From: Desulfobaccales bacterium
Lineage (GTDB): Bacteria > Desulfobacterota > Desulfobaccia > Desulfobaccales > 0-14-0-80-60-11
Assembly (NCBI GenBank): GCA_041648175.1
Contig: JBAZPO010000028.1
Coordinates: 1 to 29,830, forward strand
Reading direction: 5' to 3'
DNA length: 29,830 nucleotides
A program made the translations under genes and the position numbers. The notes under the pieces are model-generated. The model did no database searches, was not told the DNA's origin, and saw only the letters and a list, made by a program, of their open reading frames with translations. Within the stretch, counting starts at the first letter, position 1. Each line of letters starts with the position of its first letter. Below, piece after piece: positions 14,148 to 23,163 of the stretch.

Positions 14148-15001
14148 GACCCCTGAACTGGTTGGTTCTGTTGGCGGTGGCGCCCTTCCTGGTGGGAGGC
14201 TGTGTTGCCATGTCGGTGGCCCCGATAGCCGCCATTGCCGTCAAAGGCGCGACCAAGGCCCATGAGGCCTCCCGGCCCATTACCGATTCTGAAGAATACT
14301 ACATCGGCCGGGCGGTGGCTGCCCGGATTTTGACCAAGTATAAGCTGAGCCAGGACGCCAAACTGACGGAGTACGTCAATGAAGTGGGGAACGTCGTGGC
14401 CCGCAAGTCCACCCGTCCCAATCCCTTCCGGGGTTACCACTTTGCGGTGCTGGATACCCAAGAGATCAACGCCTTTGCCTGTCCCGGCGGGATCATCTTC
14501 GTCACCAAGGGCCTGATCACAACCTGCAAAAACGAAGACCAGTTGGCCGCGGTGCTGGCCCATGAAGTGGGCCACGTGGCCAACAAGGACGGCATCAACT
14601 CCATCAGCCAGGCCCGGTGGACCGAAGTCTGGACCGCCATGGGCAAAGAAGCGGTCACGGTGTACGGCGGCTCGGTGGCCGCGGGGCTGGTGAGCCTGTT
14701 TGAGGGCACCATTGACGATGTCTTCAAAACCATCGTGGTCAACGGCTACAGCCGCCAGGCTGAAGAGGCCGCGGACGCGGCGGCAATTAAAGAGATGACC
14801 CGGGCCGGTTATGATCCCACTGCGCTGGTGGCGGTCCTCACCATCATGGAGGCCAAGGGCAAAGGCGCTACGAGCGGCATCTTCAAGACTCACCCGCCCA
14901 CCTCCGAACGTCTGGCCAAGGTCAAGGCTTTAGCCTGCGAAGCCGCGCCCAGCAAAGGCGAATCCATTCGCACCCAGCGGTTTAAGGAGATGATGGGTTA
15001 A
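14144..15001 (+). CDS. M48 family zinc metalloprotease, lipoprotein
   Basis: 285 aa. A lipobox (FLVGGC) puts Cys20 at the mature N-terminus. The catalytic motif HEVGH gives zinc ligands His140 and His144 with Glu141, and an ExxxD motif (Glu207 to Asp211, EEAAD) supplies the third ligand as in the BepA/Ste24 clan. Residues 50-120 match the peptidase M48 prodomain region (FACPGGIIFVTKGL). The C-terminus ends THPPTSERLAKVKAL, which is typical for the family. BepA/LoiP-type members process or degrade misassembled outer-membrane proteins. It is coupled to the SH3-domain protein upstream, which may guide or modulate it. Periplasmic side, lipid-anchored. Confidence 0.92.
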   Translation: MRPLNWLVLLAVAPFLVGGCVAMSVAPIAAIAVKGATKAHEASRPITDSEEYYIGRAVAARILTKYKLSQDAKLTEYVNEVGNVVARKSTRPNPFRGYHFAVLDTQEINAFACPGGIIFVTKGLITTCKNEDQLAAVLAHEVGHVANKDGINSISQARWTEVWTAMGKEAVTVYGGSVAAGLVSLFEGTIDDVFKTIVVNGYSRQAEEAADAAAIKEMTRAGYDPTALVAVLTIMEAKGKGATSGIFKTHPPTSERLAKVKALACEAAPSKGESIRTQRFKEMMG

Positions 15002-15046
15002 GGGCAGTTGGGCCACGAGGCAATTGAAATTAACATGGACCGTAGG

Positions 15047-15065
15047 GGCGGGTTTGAAACCCGCC
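15047..15065. terminator. hairpin between convergent genes
   Basis: A perfect 9-bp stem (GGCGGGTTT/AAACCCGCC) with a single-base spacer lies between the protease gene and the convergent RND gene, directly at the RND stop. It resembles a dispersed palindrome (GTAGGGGCGGG...CCCGCC) and could act as a bidirectional terminator, but it has no long T-tract. Confidence 0.45.
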
Positions 15066-15066
15066 T

Positions 15067-18000
15067 CTACATTTTTTCATTCGCCGCCGGGTGCCGGGAC
15101 GCCTGGAGGTAGAAGATCACCGGCACCACCACCAGGGAGAAGGCGGTGGAGGCAAATAGGCCGAAGATGAAGGACCAAGCCAGGCCTGAGAAGATGGGGT
15201 CCAGGGTGATGACCCAGGAGCCGAACATGGCCGCCAGGGCGGTGAGCAGGATTGGCCGGAAGCGCACCGCGCCGGAGCGCAGCACCGCTTCCTCCAGCGG
15301 ATAACCCCGGTCCAGGTGGTGGTGGATGAAGTCGATGAGGATGATGGAGTTGCGCACAACGATACCCGCCAGGGCGATCATGCCGATCATGGCCGTGGCC
15401 GTGAAGTAGATGGGGTTGGCATAACCCTGCACCGGCGACGTAAAGAGAAAATTCAACAGGGCGAACCCGGGCATCACCCCGATCATGGTCAAGGGGATGG
15501 CCACCATGATCACTAAAGGCATGGTGAACGACGAGGTCTGCAGCACCAGCAGGATGTAAATCCCTACGAGAGCTCCGGCAAAGGCGATCCCCAAATCCCG
15601 GAAGACCTGCACCGTGATTTTCCACTCCCCTTCCCCGGCATAGTTGACCCGGTAGCCGGCAGGCGGCGGGGTCTTGTCCGTGTCGGCCATCAAATCCAGG
15701 ACAGCGTTCACGGGGCTGGCGCCCGCCGTATCTCCGGTGACGAATACCACCCTTTCTAAGTTCTTCCGCATGATGGATTTGGGGGCCGTGTCCAGGTCGA
15801 AGCGCCCCAGTTCCTGCAAGGGCACCATGGCGCCCTGGGGATTTTTGAAATAGAGTTGCCCCAGGCTCAGGGTGGAAGAGCGCCAGGCCAGGGGTGCCCG
15901 CAGGAAGATTTCCAGGGGCAGGCGTTCCGGCGTCGCGTGGACCCGGCCCACCGTCTCCCCGGCTTCGGCGATGGCCAGCCCGTTTACGATCTGGGCCTGG
16001 CTCAAGCCGCTCAAGGCCGCCTTTTGCCGGTCCACCAGAAAGCGGAACCGGGGCTCCGCAGTTTCCACCGTGGTGTCCACATCCACCACGCCCTTGGTTT
16101 TCAAGAAGTACTCTTTGATACGGCCGGCTTCTGAAATGATGCTGTCATAGGAGGCCCCCGGCGGCCCGTAGACCTCGCCCACCAGGGTCTGCAAGACCGG
16201 CGGCCCCGGCGGCACTTCGGCGATCTTGAGGCGCACCTTGTGCTTTTTGGCGATCTCCTCCAGGGCCGGGCGGATCCACAGGGTGACGGCGTGGCTATCC
16301 GCCGACCGGCGTTCCTTTTCCGCCAGGTTGACGCGAATCTGCCCCACCCACGGGCCTTGCATGAGATAGTAATGGCGCACCAGCCCGTTGAAATCGATGG
16401 GGGCATTCTCCCCGGCGAAGGTCACCACGTTGTCCACCTCAGAGACCGAGGTGAGGTAACGCCCGAAATCCTTCAGGGCCTCCTGGGTCGACTCCAGCGG
16501 CGTATCGTTGGGGGTGTCCGCCACTATCAGAAAATCATTTTTATTGTCAAAAGGGAGCATCTTCAACGGCACCAGGCCGATAACCGGCAGGAGCACCGAG
16601 AGCGCAAACAGGACCACCACCCCCAACAGAAAGAAGTGGCTCAGGCGGCGGTTTTCCAGCAGCGGGGTCATGATCCGCGTGTAGACCCGGTAAACCCAGG
16701 TTTCCTCCAGAACAAAGGGTTTTTCCTCTTTGCCGTACTCTTTTTTCAAGAAGTGATAGGTGGCCCAGGGCGTGACGGTGAAGGCGATGGCCAGACTCAT
16801 GAGCATGGCCAGCGGGACGTTCAACGGCATGGGCCGCATGTAGGGGCCCATCATGCCGGTGACGAAGTACATGGGGATGAAGCTGATGATTACCGTGAAG
16901 GTGGCCAGGATGGTGGGCGCCCTGACCTCGTCCACCGCCACTAAGGTGGCCTCGAGCGGCGGATGCTCCCGCAACTGGAAATGACGGTGGATGTTCTCCA
17001 CGTCGATGATGGGATCATCCACCAACAGGCCCAGGGACAGGATCAGGGCAAAGAGCGTCACCCGGTTGATGGTGTAGCCAAACATCATGTTGCCCGTGAG
17101 GGTGATGGCCAGGGTCAGGGGCACCGCCAGGGCCACGATGAGGGCCTCCCGCCAGCCCAGAAATAACGTCAGCAGCACCGTGATGGACAACACCGCGATG
17201 AGCAGCTCCCGCATGAGCTCGTTGACCTTCTCATTGGCGGTGGCGCCGTAATCCCGGGTCACTTTCACCCGGATGTCGGGCGGGATGACCTCTTTTTTCA
17301 GTTCCTCCATCTTATGCAAAATGCCTTCGGCCACAGTCACCGCGTTGGTGCCGGTACGCTTGGCCACGGCCATGGTCACCGCCGGATAAAACTGGCCCCG
17401 GACGTAACCCGGGGGGAGCTCGTCCGCGGGCCCGAACGCGATGGTGCTCAGGTTAACCGGCTCTTCCGGTCCGTCGATGACCTGGGCCACGTCCTGAAGA
17501 TACACCGGCTTGCCCTGGTTCAGCCCCACCAAGAGGCCGGCCACCTCATCGGCGCTTTTCAAGAACGGCCCGGCCTGCACCACATATTCCCGGTCCTGCC
17601 GGGAGAAATGGCCTGCAGGGAGATTGACGTTGCTCACCTCGATGGCTTTGGCCACCGCGGCCAAATCCAGGCCATGCCCGGCCAGGCGGGCCGGATCGGC
17701 CACCACCCGAACCTGACGTTTGCGCCCCGCCACCACATAAGAGCGGCCCGTGTCCGGGATGCTTTGCAAGCGGTGCAGCAACTCGTCCGCCACCCGCCTG
17801 AGCTCGTAGTCATCCGCCGCATTGCTGTACAGGGTCAGAGTGACGATGGGCACGTCGTTGATATTCATGGGCTTGACCACCCAGCCCGTCACCCCTGACG
17901 GCACCTGGTCGATGTTGGAGAAGACCTTGTTATAGACCTTGAACAGGCTGGTCTCCAGGTTCTCCCCCACCTTGAACTTGGCCGTGACGATGGCAAAGCC

Positions 18001-18294
18001 GTCCCGGGCCTGGGAATAGAGGTCTTCCAAGCCCTCCATCTCCCAGAGCTTCTTTTCCAGGTTGATGACCACCAGGTTTTCCACTTCCTGGGGGGAGGCC
18101 CCGGGGAAGCGGATAAGGATGTCCACCATGGGCACCTTGATCTGGGGGTCTTCTTCCCGGGGGGTGTAAATCAAAGCCATGAGCCCTGCCAGCAGGCTCA
18201 CCAGGATGATAATGGTGGGGAGCTTGGACAGCAGAAAGACCTTGACGAGGCGGGCAGTGGGGCCGAGATGAATCTGGTTCGCATTATCAGGCAT
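15067..18294 (-). CDS. RND family efflux permease
   Basis: 1075 aa, full length for the AcrB/MexB-like superfamily. One membrane segment lies near 20-40, followed by the first porter domain and a membrane block from about 362 with LGLLVDDPIIDVENI. That block carries the paired aspartates of the proton relay, Asp426 and Asp427. A second porter domain and a second membrane block with GIVVRNSIILIDFI follow. It is the inner-membrane pump of a tripartite system whose adaptor (19001-20032) and outer-membrane channel (20408-21766) lie upstream in the same orientation. The substrate cannot be deduced. No Shine-Dalgarno precedes the ATG; the 21-bp gap to the inserted repeat-protein gene is AT-rich, so translation may depend on coupling. 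Confidence 0.94.
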   Translation of the reverse strand: MPDNANQIHLGPTARLVKVFLLSKLPTIIILVSLLAGLMALIYTPREEDPQIKVPMVDILIRFPGASPQEVENLVVINLEKKLWEMEGLEDLYSQARDGFAIVTAKFKVGENLETSLFKVYNKVFSNIDQVPSGVTGWVVKPMNINDVPIVTLTLYSNAADDYELRRVADELLHRLQSIPDTGRSYVVAGRKRQVRVVADPARLAGHGLDLAAVAKAIEVSNVNLPAGHFSRQDREYVVQAGPFLKSADEVAGLLVGLNQGKPVYLQDVAQVIDGPEEPVNLSTIAFGPADELPPGYVRGQFYPAVTMAVAKRTGTNAVTVAEGILHKMEELKKEVIPPDIRVKVTRDYGATANEKVNELMRELLIAVLSITVLLTLFLGWREALIVALAVPLTLAITLTGNMMFGYTINRVTLFALILSLGLLVDDPIIDVENIHRHFQLREHPPLEATLVAVDEVRAPTILATFTVIISFIPMYFVTGMMGPYMRPMPLNVPLAMLMSLAIAFTVTPWATYHFLKKEYGKEEKPFVLEETWVYRVYTRIMTPLLENRRLSHFFLLGVVVLFALSVLLPVIGLVPLKMLPFDNKNDFLIVADTPNDTPLESTQEALKDFGRYLTSVSEVDNVVTFAGENAPIDFNGLVRHYYLMQGPWVGQIRVNLAEKERRSADSHAVTLWIRPALEEIAKKHKVRLKIAEVPPGPPVLQTLVGEVYGPPGASYDSIISEAGRIKEYFLKTKGVVDVDTTVETAEPRFRFLVDRQKAALSGLSQAQIVNGLAIAEAGETVGRVHATPERLPLEIFLRAPLAWRSSTLSLGQLYFKNPQGAMVPLQELGRFDLDTAPKSIMRKNLERVVFVTGDTAGASPVNAVLDLMADTDKTPPPAGYRVNYAGEGEWKITVQVFRDLGIAFAGALVGIYILLVLQTSSFTMPLVIMVAIPLTMIGVMPGFALLNFLFTSPVQGYANPIYFTATAMIGMIALAGIVVRNSIILIDFIHHHLDRGYPLEEAVLRSGAVRFRPILLTALAAMFGSWVITLDPIFSGLAWSFIFGLFASTAFSLVVVPVIFYLQASRHPAANEKM

Positions 18295-18315
18295 AAAAAA
18301 TTCGGTTATTATGAA

Positions 18316-18942
18316 TTAGTAGGTTCGAAAATTATGCTCTAATCTGGTACCGACACAAAGCAATCTTTCCCCTGGCTTTGTGCCACAATATTCACAGATT
18401 ACCCTTCCTATATAACTCTGGAAATTATGTTCAAGACGAGAACCTACGCAAAGTAATCTTTCTCCTGGCTCAGAACCACAGTATTTGCAATAGATTTTTC
18501 CCTGAAAGGTTTCAAAATTATGTTCTAATCTTTTGCCGACACAAAGCGTTCTTTCTCCTGGTTTGGTGCCACAATATTCACAGATTACTCTTCCTGTAAA
18601 ACTCTGGAAATTATGTGCAGAACGAGAACCGACACAAAGTAATCTTTTGCCTGGATCAGAACCACAGTATTTGCAATAGATTAATGGTTTTTCAGATTCT
18701 TTGGCCAATAATTTAAGGTTATCGGCCAAAGTTTCCGTTTTAGTTTCTGTTGATTTTACTTCCCGGGTAGATGCTTTGTAAGTGATATTGGGTTGTTGAA
18801 AATTAGATCTGTCAATAACTGTTTTTATAATGTCATCGTAATTTATTTTATTTTTTTCTTCTCTTCTATATATTTTTTCCAAAAAGTACCAAATTGCTGC
18901 TATTCCACCCAATATCGTACATATTGTTAAAAAATTTTCCAT
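18316..18942 (-). CDS. membrane-anchored protein with four 31-aa Cys/His (zinc-ribbon-like) repeats
   Basis: 208 aa. Residues 3-22 form one membrane segment, followed by a charged stretch and a linker to residue 85. Four repeats of exactly 31 residues then begin at Cys90, Cys121, Cys152 and Cys183. Each reads CxYCGxxPGxRxLCVGxRxxHNF, giving CX2C-X9-C-X6-H, a plausible four-ligand zinc site. Repeats 1 and 3 (CKYCGS) and repeats 2 and 4 (CEYCGTKPG) match each other best, so a two-repeat block was duplicated. The gene is AT-rich and sits inside an otherwise GC-rich efflux operon, which suggests recent insertion. No good ribosome site is seen. No family name is recognised; zinc binding is inferred. 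Confidence 0.75.
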   Translation of the reverse strand: MENFLTICTILGGIAAIWYFLEKIYRREEKNKINYDDIIKTVIDRSNFQQPNITYKASTREVKSTETKTETLADNLKLLAKESEKPLIYCKYCGSDPGKRLLCVGSRSAHNFQSFTGRVICEYCGTKPGERTLCVGKRLEHNFETFQGKIYCKYCGSEPGERLLCVGSRLEHNFQSYIGRVICEYCGTKPGERLLCVGTRLEHNFRTY

Positions 18943-19000
18943 ATTTCTTAAGCTTGTACCTTAACCAAGATTTCCCGCCTGAGTTAAAATTTTAATTACC

Positions 19001-20032
19001 TCATTCTCTGGCCTTATTTTCGGCAGGGCAAATTATCTGATCGCCCACCTGCAACCCCGCCAACACTTCCACCTGCTCTTCCACCTGCCGGCCCAGCTTC
19101 ACCTGGCGCATCTGGGCCGTGTGGTCCACCAGCACCTTGACCATGGTGAGCTGGCCTACGGTGTGCACCGCGTCTTTAGGGATGAGGATGCCCCGGGTTG
19201 CTCCCAAGGGCAGGGAGAGCCGGGCGAACATTCCCGGCATCAGGGCTGGGTTGGTGAGCAGCGTGGTGCGCACCTTGAAGGTGCGGCTGCCTGCGGCGCT
19301 TATGGGAAAGATTTCGGCCAGGGGGAGGTCCGCCGTAAAATTCACTGCGGGTACGGAAATGTGGGCCACCTCGCCCAATTTGACCTGTTCCCGGTAGTTG
19401 TCGTTGACCTCGCCTTCGATCTGGAGCCGGTCGGGGTTATAGAGGGATACCAGGGTTTGGCCGGGCTGGGCCAGGTCCCCCACCGCCACCTTGCGCTCGG
19501 CCACGACCCCGGCTTCAGACGCCTTGACCACGGTATAGCCTTTCAGGGTGGCGGCCTCGGAAACCAGCGCCTGGGCCGTCTTGTAGCGGGCCTCCATGGC
19601 CCCGAACTCCTGGGGGCTCGCCGCACCTTCCTTGAGCAGGAACTGAAAACGGTGATAGTCGGCCGCGGCCTGCTTCAGTTGCGCTCGGGCCTGGTTGAGC
19701 CGGGCCTGGAACTCCGCCGCGGACAGGCTTACCAAGGCGTCCCCCGCTTTGACCCGGGAGCCCGCCTCCACCCAAATCTTCGCCACCCGGCCGGGAACCT
19801 GGGAGGATACCTGGGCCAAGCTTTTACTGATCACCGTCCCCAATACTTCAAGTTCCCGGGGAATCTCGGTTTCCTGGACGGTCAGAATCCGGCCCGTTGG
19901 CGGGGCGCTGGTCAGTTGCACCAAGCCGGGGGCAATCTTGCCGAAATGGAGCAGCCCCGCCAGCCAGGCCATGAGCACGATGGCCACCAACACCAGGGCG
20001 CTCAGTCCGATAATTTTCTTTTTATCTGCCAT
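19001..20032 (-). CDS. HlyD-like periplasmic adaptor of RND efflux system
   Basis: 343 aa from ATG 20032, preceded by AAGGTG; an ATG 18 bp further upstream has no ribosome site. Residues 8-30 form an N-terminal membrane anchor without a lipobox Cys. The usual order follows: a barrel-sandwich half (SQVPGRVAKIWVEAGSRVKAGDALV near 78-102), an alpha-hairpin coiled coil of about 60 residues, the second lipoyl half (GVVAERKVAVGDLAQPGQTLVSL), and beta-barrel and membrane-proximal domains ending with the KLGRQVEEQVEVLAGLQVGD strand. It links the inner-membrane pump to the TolC-like channel. Confidence 0.92.
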   Translation of the reverse strand: MADKKKIIGLSALVLVAIVLMAWLAGLLHFGKIAPGLVQLTSAPPTGRILTVQETEIPRELEVLGTVISKSLAQVSSQVPGRVAKIWVEAGSRVKAGDALVSLSAAEFQARLNQARAQLKQAAADYHRFQFLLKEGAASPQEFGAMEARYKTAQALVSEAATLKGYTVVKASEAGVVAERKVAVGDLAQPGQTLVSLYNPDRLQIEGEVNDNYREQVKLGEVAHISVPAVNFTADLPLAEIFPISAAGSRTFKVRTTLLTNPALMPGMFARLSLPLGATRGILIPKDAVHTVGQLTMVKVLVDHTAQMRQVKLGRQVEEQVEVLAGLQVGDQIICPAENKARE

Positions 20033-20078
20033 GGCACCTTGCGGATGCAAGAGTTAGAGGCTGAAAACCCAACATCCT

Positions 20079-20162
20079 GAAATCCCCCTAAATCCCCCTT
20101 TTGCAAAGGGGGACTTTTTCTTCTCGTTCAATTGTTCCCAAAGATGGTGCGTAAGACGCACC
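20079..20162. repeat. half copy of AAATCCCCC repeat and a GGTGCGT hairpin
   Basis: At 20079-20118 the AAATCCCCCTAAATCCCCC motif is followed by a CCCCCTTTTGC-AAAGGGGG fold and a T-rich run. It matches one arm of the MITE-like element at 23749-23932. A separate perfect hairpin, GGTGCGT-aag-ACGCACC, lies at 20146-20162. Both fall in the 375-bp gap between the adaptor and tolC genes, whose remainder (20163-20407) holds no start-containing gene. Confidence 0.6.
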
Positions 20163-20407
20163 CTACTTCCGGCTCTGGTACGACCCCGAATTTTCCTTTG
20201 CTAATGCCGGTTTTAAAACTATCCCTTTTCGACAATGAATTTGATTTTGCAAGCATTTCGACAAATTTCTGGGAGCGTCCTTAAATATGGCCAGCCAGTC
20301 ATCAATATCCTTTTCCGCAGCCTGGAGATTTTCCCGGTCTAAGTCCCAGCGCGGCGCATTGGTGAGGATATATTCCCGGGCGACCTGGCCGACCCGCCGG
20401 GTCGCGT

Positions 20408-21766
20408 CTACGGCTTGCCGCTCTCTGCCACGGGGCCGGAGATGGTTCCCAGGGCCAAGTCCAGCCCCGCCTGGGCCAGGTAGGTGTCAAACAGGGCCGC
20501 CACCTGGCTCAGTTCGGCGTTTTTCAGGGCGTCCTCGCCGTTAAGCAGGTCAACCAGGATGGTGAGCCCGGTCTGATACCGCATACGAATCAGCCGCAGG
20601 CCCTCGCGGGCTTGGACCACCGCGGTCTGGGCCACCTTCAGGCGCTCATGGGCCGTCTTCAGGTTCAAGATGGCCTCGGTCACCTGATGCCTGACCCGGT
20701 CTTCCAGGTCCCGTTTTAAATCCCGGGCCTGAGACTCTTTGGCCCGGGTCTCCCTCACCTTGGCCAGGTCGGAAAGGCCGTTAAACAGATTGAAGTTAAG
20801 CAGGGCCATGACGGTGTAGCTGTCGGCGCTGCTGCCAAAGAGGCGCCGTTGGTCCACGTCGTATTCCGCCACCACGTTCAACCGGGGCAGATAATTGAGA
20901 CGGGCCTTGCTGTATTCTTTCTGAGCCACTCGGGACGCCAGTTCCAACTGCTTGAGGTCCGGCCGCTTTTCCTGAGCCGTTTTATTCAGGTCATCCAGCC
21001 TGGGGGGCAGAGGCGCCGGTTCCTTGGGGGCCGGGGCCAAAGGCCGCTCTCCGGTCTCCGGCAGGCCCACCACCCTCCCCAGGAGGCTCTGGGCAATCTT
21101 CACCTGGCTGGCTGCGGTCATCTCTTCCTGGGTCAGTTTGGCCAGGTGAACCTCAGCGGACAAGACGTCGGAGTTTACCACGGTCCCGGCTTTAAAGCGG
21201 GTTTGGGCGATATGCAGGTTTTCTGTGGCGGTATGCTTCGCCTCTCGCACCACCGCCAGATTCGCCTGGGCCAACTGCAACCCGAAATAAGCCTGGGTCA
21301 CCTGGAACAACAACTGCTGGCGTGAACTGAGGATATAGGCCGCCGCCATCTCCCGGCTTAACTGGGACTGCTTATAGCCCAGAAAAGCCTCGCCCGCCTG
21401 GAACAGGGGTTGGCGCATCACCAAGCCGGTCTGAAAGTTCCCGTAGGCATTGGGGTTGTTCAAGTTATTGAGCAGGAAGTCCTGGCCGGTAAAGACCCGC
21501 TGATTCAATTTGCTCATGAAGACCTGGGAGGGCATGTCGGAGAAGGTGTAGGTCTCGTTGAAGTTGACTGTGGGCAGGAACCGGGCCCGGGCCTTGGCGA
21601 CGTCTGCCTCCGCAGTTTCCATGGTCATGCCCGCGGCTTTGAGCGCCGGGTTGTGCTGCAAGGCCAGGAGCATGGCCTCTCCCAAGGTAAGGGACGGAGC
21701 GGCGGCCAGGGCGGTAGCCCCCCAACCGAGAAAAGCCAACAACAGGATAAGTGTGCGCAGCCTCAT
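20408..21766 (-). CDS. TolC family outer-membrane efflux channel
   Basis: 452 aa. The signal peptide spans residues 1-22, ending ALAAA. Two outer-membrane efflux protein repeats follow (about 25-235 and 245-440), each with long heptad helices. Typical pieces are LTLGEAMLLALQHNPAL at the mature N-terminus, RARFLPTVNF, and later KARLNYLPRLNVVAEYD. AGGAAGGT lies directly before the ATG. It is the first gene of the pump operon (channel, adaptor, repeat protein, permease). The 230-bp divergent region to the globin gene should hold its promoter, but I do not see a clear consensus. Confidence 0.92.
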   Translation of the reverse strand: MRLRTLILLLAFLGWGATALAAAPSLTLGEAMLLALQHNPALKAAGMTMETAEADVAKARARFLPTVNFNETYTFSDMPSQVFMSKLNQRVFTGQDFLLNNLNNPNAYGNFQTGLVMRQPLFQAGEAFLGYKQSQLSREMAAAYILSSRQQLLFQVTQAYFGLQLAQANLAVVREAKHTATENLHIAQTRFKAGTVVNSDVLSAEVHLAKLTQEEMTAASQVKIAQSLLGRVVGLPETGERPLAPAPKEPAPLPPRLDDLNKTAQEKRPDLKQLELASRVAQKEYSKARLNYLPRLNVVAEYDVDQRRLFGSSADSYTVMALLNFNLFNGLSDLAKVRETRAKESQARDLKRDLEDRVRHQVTEAILNLKTAHERLKVAQTAVVQAREGLRLIRMRYQTGLTILVDLLNGEDALKNAELSQVAALFDTYLAQAGLDLALGTISGPVAESGKP

Positions 21767-22000
21767 ACCTTCCTACCCGAATATGCTGGCTATTATAATG
21801 GCCCTCTTCGCCGCTGACAAGCTTGATCGCCATTAATTAAAAGAAAATACGTGCAAAATTCTGCCTTGCCGGAAAGATTCACCTTGATGGAGAAAATTGC
21901 CGGTTTGGGGGCCACAGGCTTAAGTTTGATTTACAGATTCCGGGGCCTATGGTATGGATGAGGAGGTCAAACACGGACCAATTCAGCCGGAGAGGCAGGC

Positions 22001-22894
22001 ATGCGGACTTTTCAGGAGATCAAGGACAACTACCGGTTTTCGGAGCCGGACATCGAGATTTTAAAAAGCCTCTTCCCTATGCTGGAGCCCCACGCCGACC
22101 GCATCGTGACGGACTTCTACAACCTGTTTCTGCAAATCCCCGACACCGCCAGGTTTCTGAAAGATGAGGTCAAGTTGGCGAGGCTCAGGACCCAACACCG
22201 GGATTGGCTGCTGGCCATGTTTCAAGGCCCTTACGATGAGCGCTACTTCCAACGCCTCCAGCGGGTGGGCCATGCGCACGTACGCATCGGTCTGTCGGCC
22301 CACTTCGTCTATGTGGGGATGAACCTGATCCGGCAGGACCTCCACCAGATTATCCATACGGAAGTGGACCCCCGGCAGCGGGAGAGCGCTTTCAGTGCGG
22401 TGGAAAAAATCCTTGACCTGAACCTGGATATCATTGCCCGGACTTACCACGAAGAAGAGATTCGCCGGGTCTTCCTCTCCCAAAAGCTGGACTCCTTGCT
22501 GATCCGCTTCTCCCAGCGCTTTACCTTCGGCCTCAACATCCTCCTGGTGGTGGGCCTCCTGGGCCTGTCGCTGGGGGCGGTAGGCCTCGTCGTGCAGGAC
22601 GTGATCCACATCGCCCAGGGGAATCTTTCCCACGGCCTGGTGAGCGCCATGGGCTCCGTGCTTATCCTGTGGGTGGTCATCGAGTTGCTGGACATGGAGA
22701 TCGACCGCCTCAGGGGCGGCGCCTTCAAGCTGCAACTCTTTGTGGGGTTAGCCCTGGTGGCCTTTATCCGGAAGGTGCTGGTGGCATCGCTGACGTCCCA
22801 TGACCTGTGGACCGAAGGGCTTTACCTGGCGGGCATCCTGGTATGCGGGTCGATCTTCTGGCTGGTCTCCCGGGCGGAAAACTCCAAAAGGTAA
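22001..22894 (+). CDS. globin-sensor domain fused to PsiE-like membrane domain
   Basis: 297 aa. Residues 1-155 resemble the protoglobin/globin-coupled-sensor fold: FSEPDIEILKSLFPML, the distal-side FY (Tyr40), and GHAHVRIGL with His93 as the likely proximal heme ligand (His91 is adjacent). Residues 175-293 contain four membrane segments. The part with VIELLDMEIDRLRGGAFKLQLFVGLALVAFIRKVL resembles the PsiE (phosphate-starvation-inducible E) family. Heme-based sensing of O2, NO or redox state, transmitted to a membrane module, is the inference. There is no kinase, cyclase or methyl-accepting output. GGAGAGG precedes the ATG. It is divergent from the pump operon. Confidence 0.82.
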   Translation: MRTFQEIKDNYRFSEPDIEILKSLFPMLEPHADRIVTDFYNLFLQIPDTARFLKDEVKLARLRTQHRDWLLAMFQGPYDERYFQRLQRVGHAHVRIGLSAHFVYVGMNLIRQDLHQIIHTEVDPRQRESAFSAVEKILDLNLDIIARTYHEEEIRRVFLSQKLDSLLIRFSQRFTFGLNILLVVGLLGLSLGAVGLVVQDVIHIAQGNLSHGLVSAMGSVLILWVVIELLDMEIDRLRGGAFKLQLFVGLALVAFIRKVLVASLTSHDLWTEGLYLAGILVCGSIFWLVSRAENSKR

Positions 22895-23050
22895 TAACTT
22901 GCCATTTCGATCTGGCCGCGGTCTGTCGGCCGCCGATGGGCAAGAAGCCGCGTTTCCGGAAAATGCATTAAAGTTCCGGTCTCAGCCTGTCGATATAGAT
23001 AATAATAGCCAGGGCAGCACTATTCATAGCGTTCAGAGAGCTATCTTTGG

Positions 23051-23100
23051 TAGCCGCAGGCTTTAGCCTGCGCCTGCACAGGCGAGACGCCTATGCCACC
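23051..23100. repeat. palindromic repeat (CGCAGGCTTTAGCCTGCG)
   Basis: A self-complementary core, CGCAGGCT-TT-AGCCTGCG (23055-23072), is followed by CAGGCGAGACGCCT, a second small fold. It is a REP-like intergenic element between the globin and ferritin-like genes. The rest of 22895-23163 holds no gene. Confidence 0.55.
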
Positions 23101-23163
23101 ATTTGAATGCGAGTTGGTATCACATTCGCCTGGGCTAAGATTATCCTCGAAAGGATTACTGCA

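Noticed and set aside
16240..16944. 234-codon plus-strand frame inside the RND gene
   Set aside because: His/Gln/Gly-rich low-complexity translation typical of the antisense of GC-rich coding DNA; the RND frame is clearly real.
18344..18690. Regularly spaced direct DNA repeats resembling a CRISPR array
   Set aside because: The period is 93 nt (186 nt for best matches), is in frame, and encodes a protein repeat with conserved Cys/His. There are no short identical repeats with unique spacers and no cas genes.
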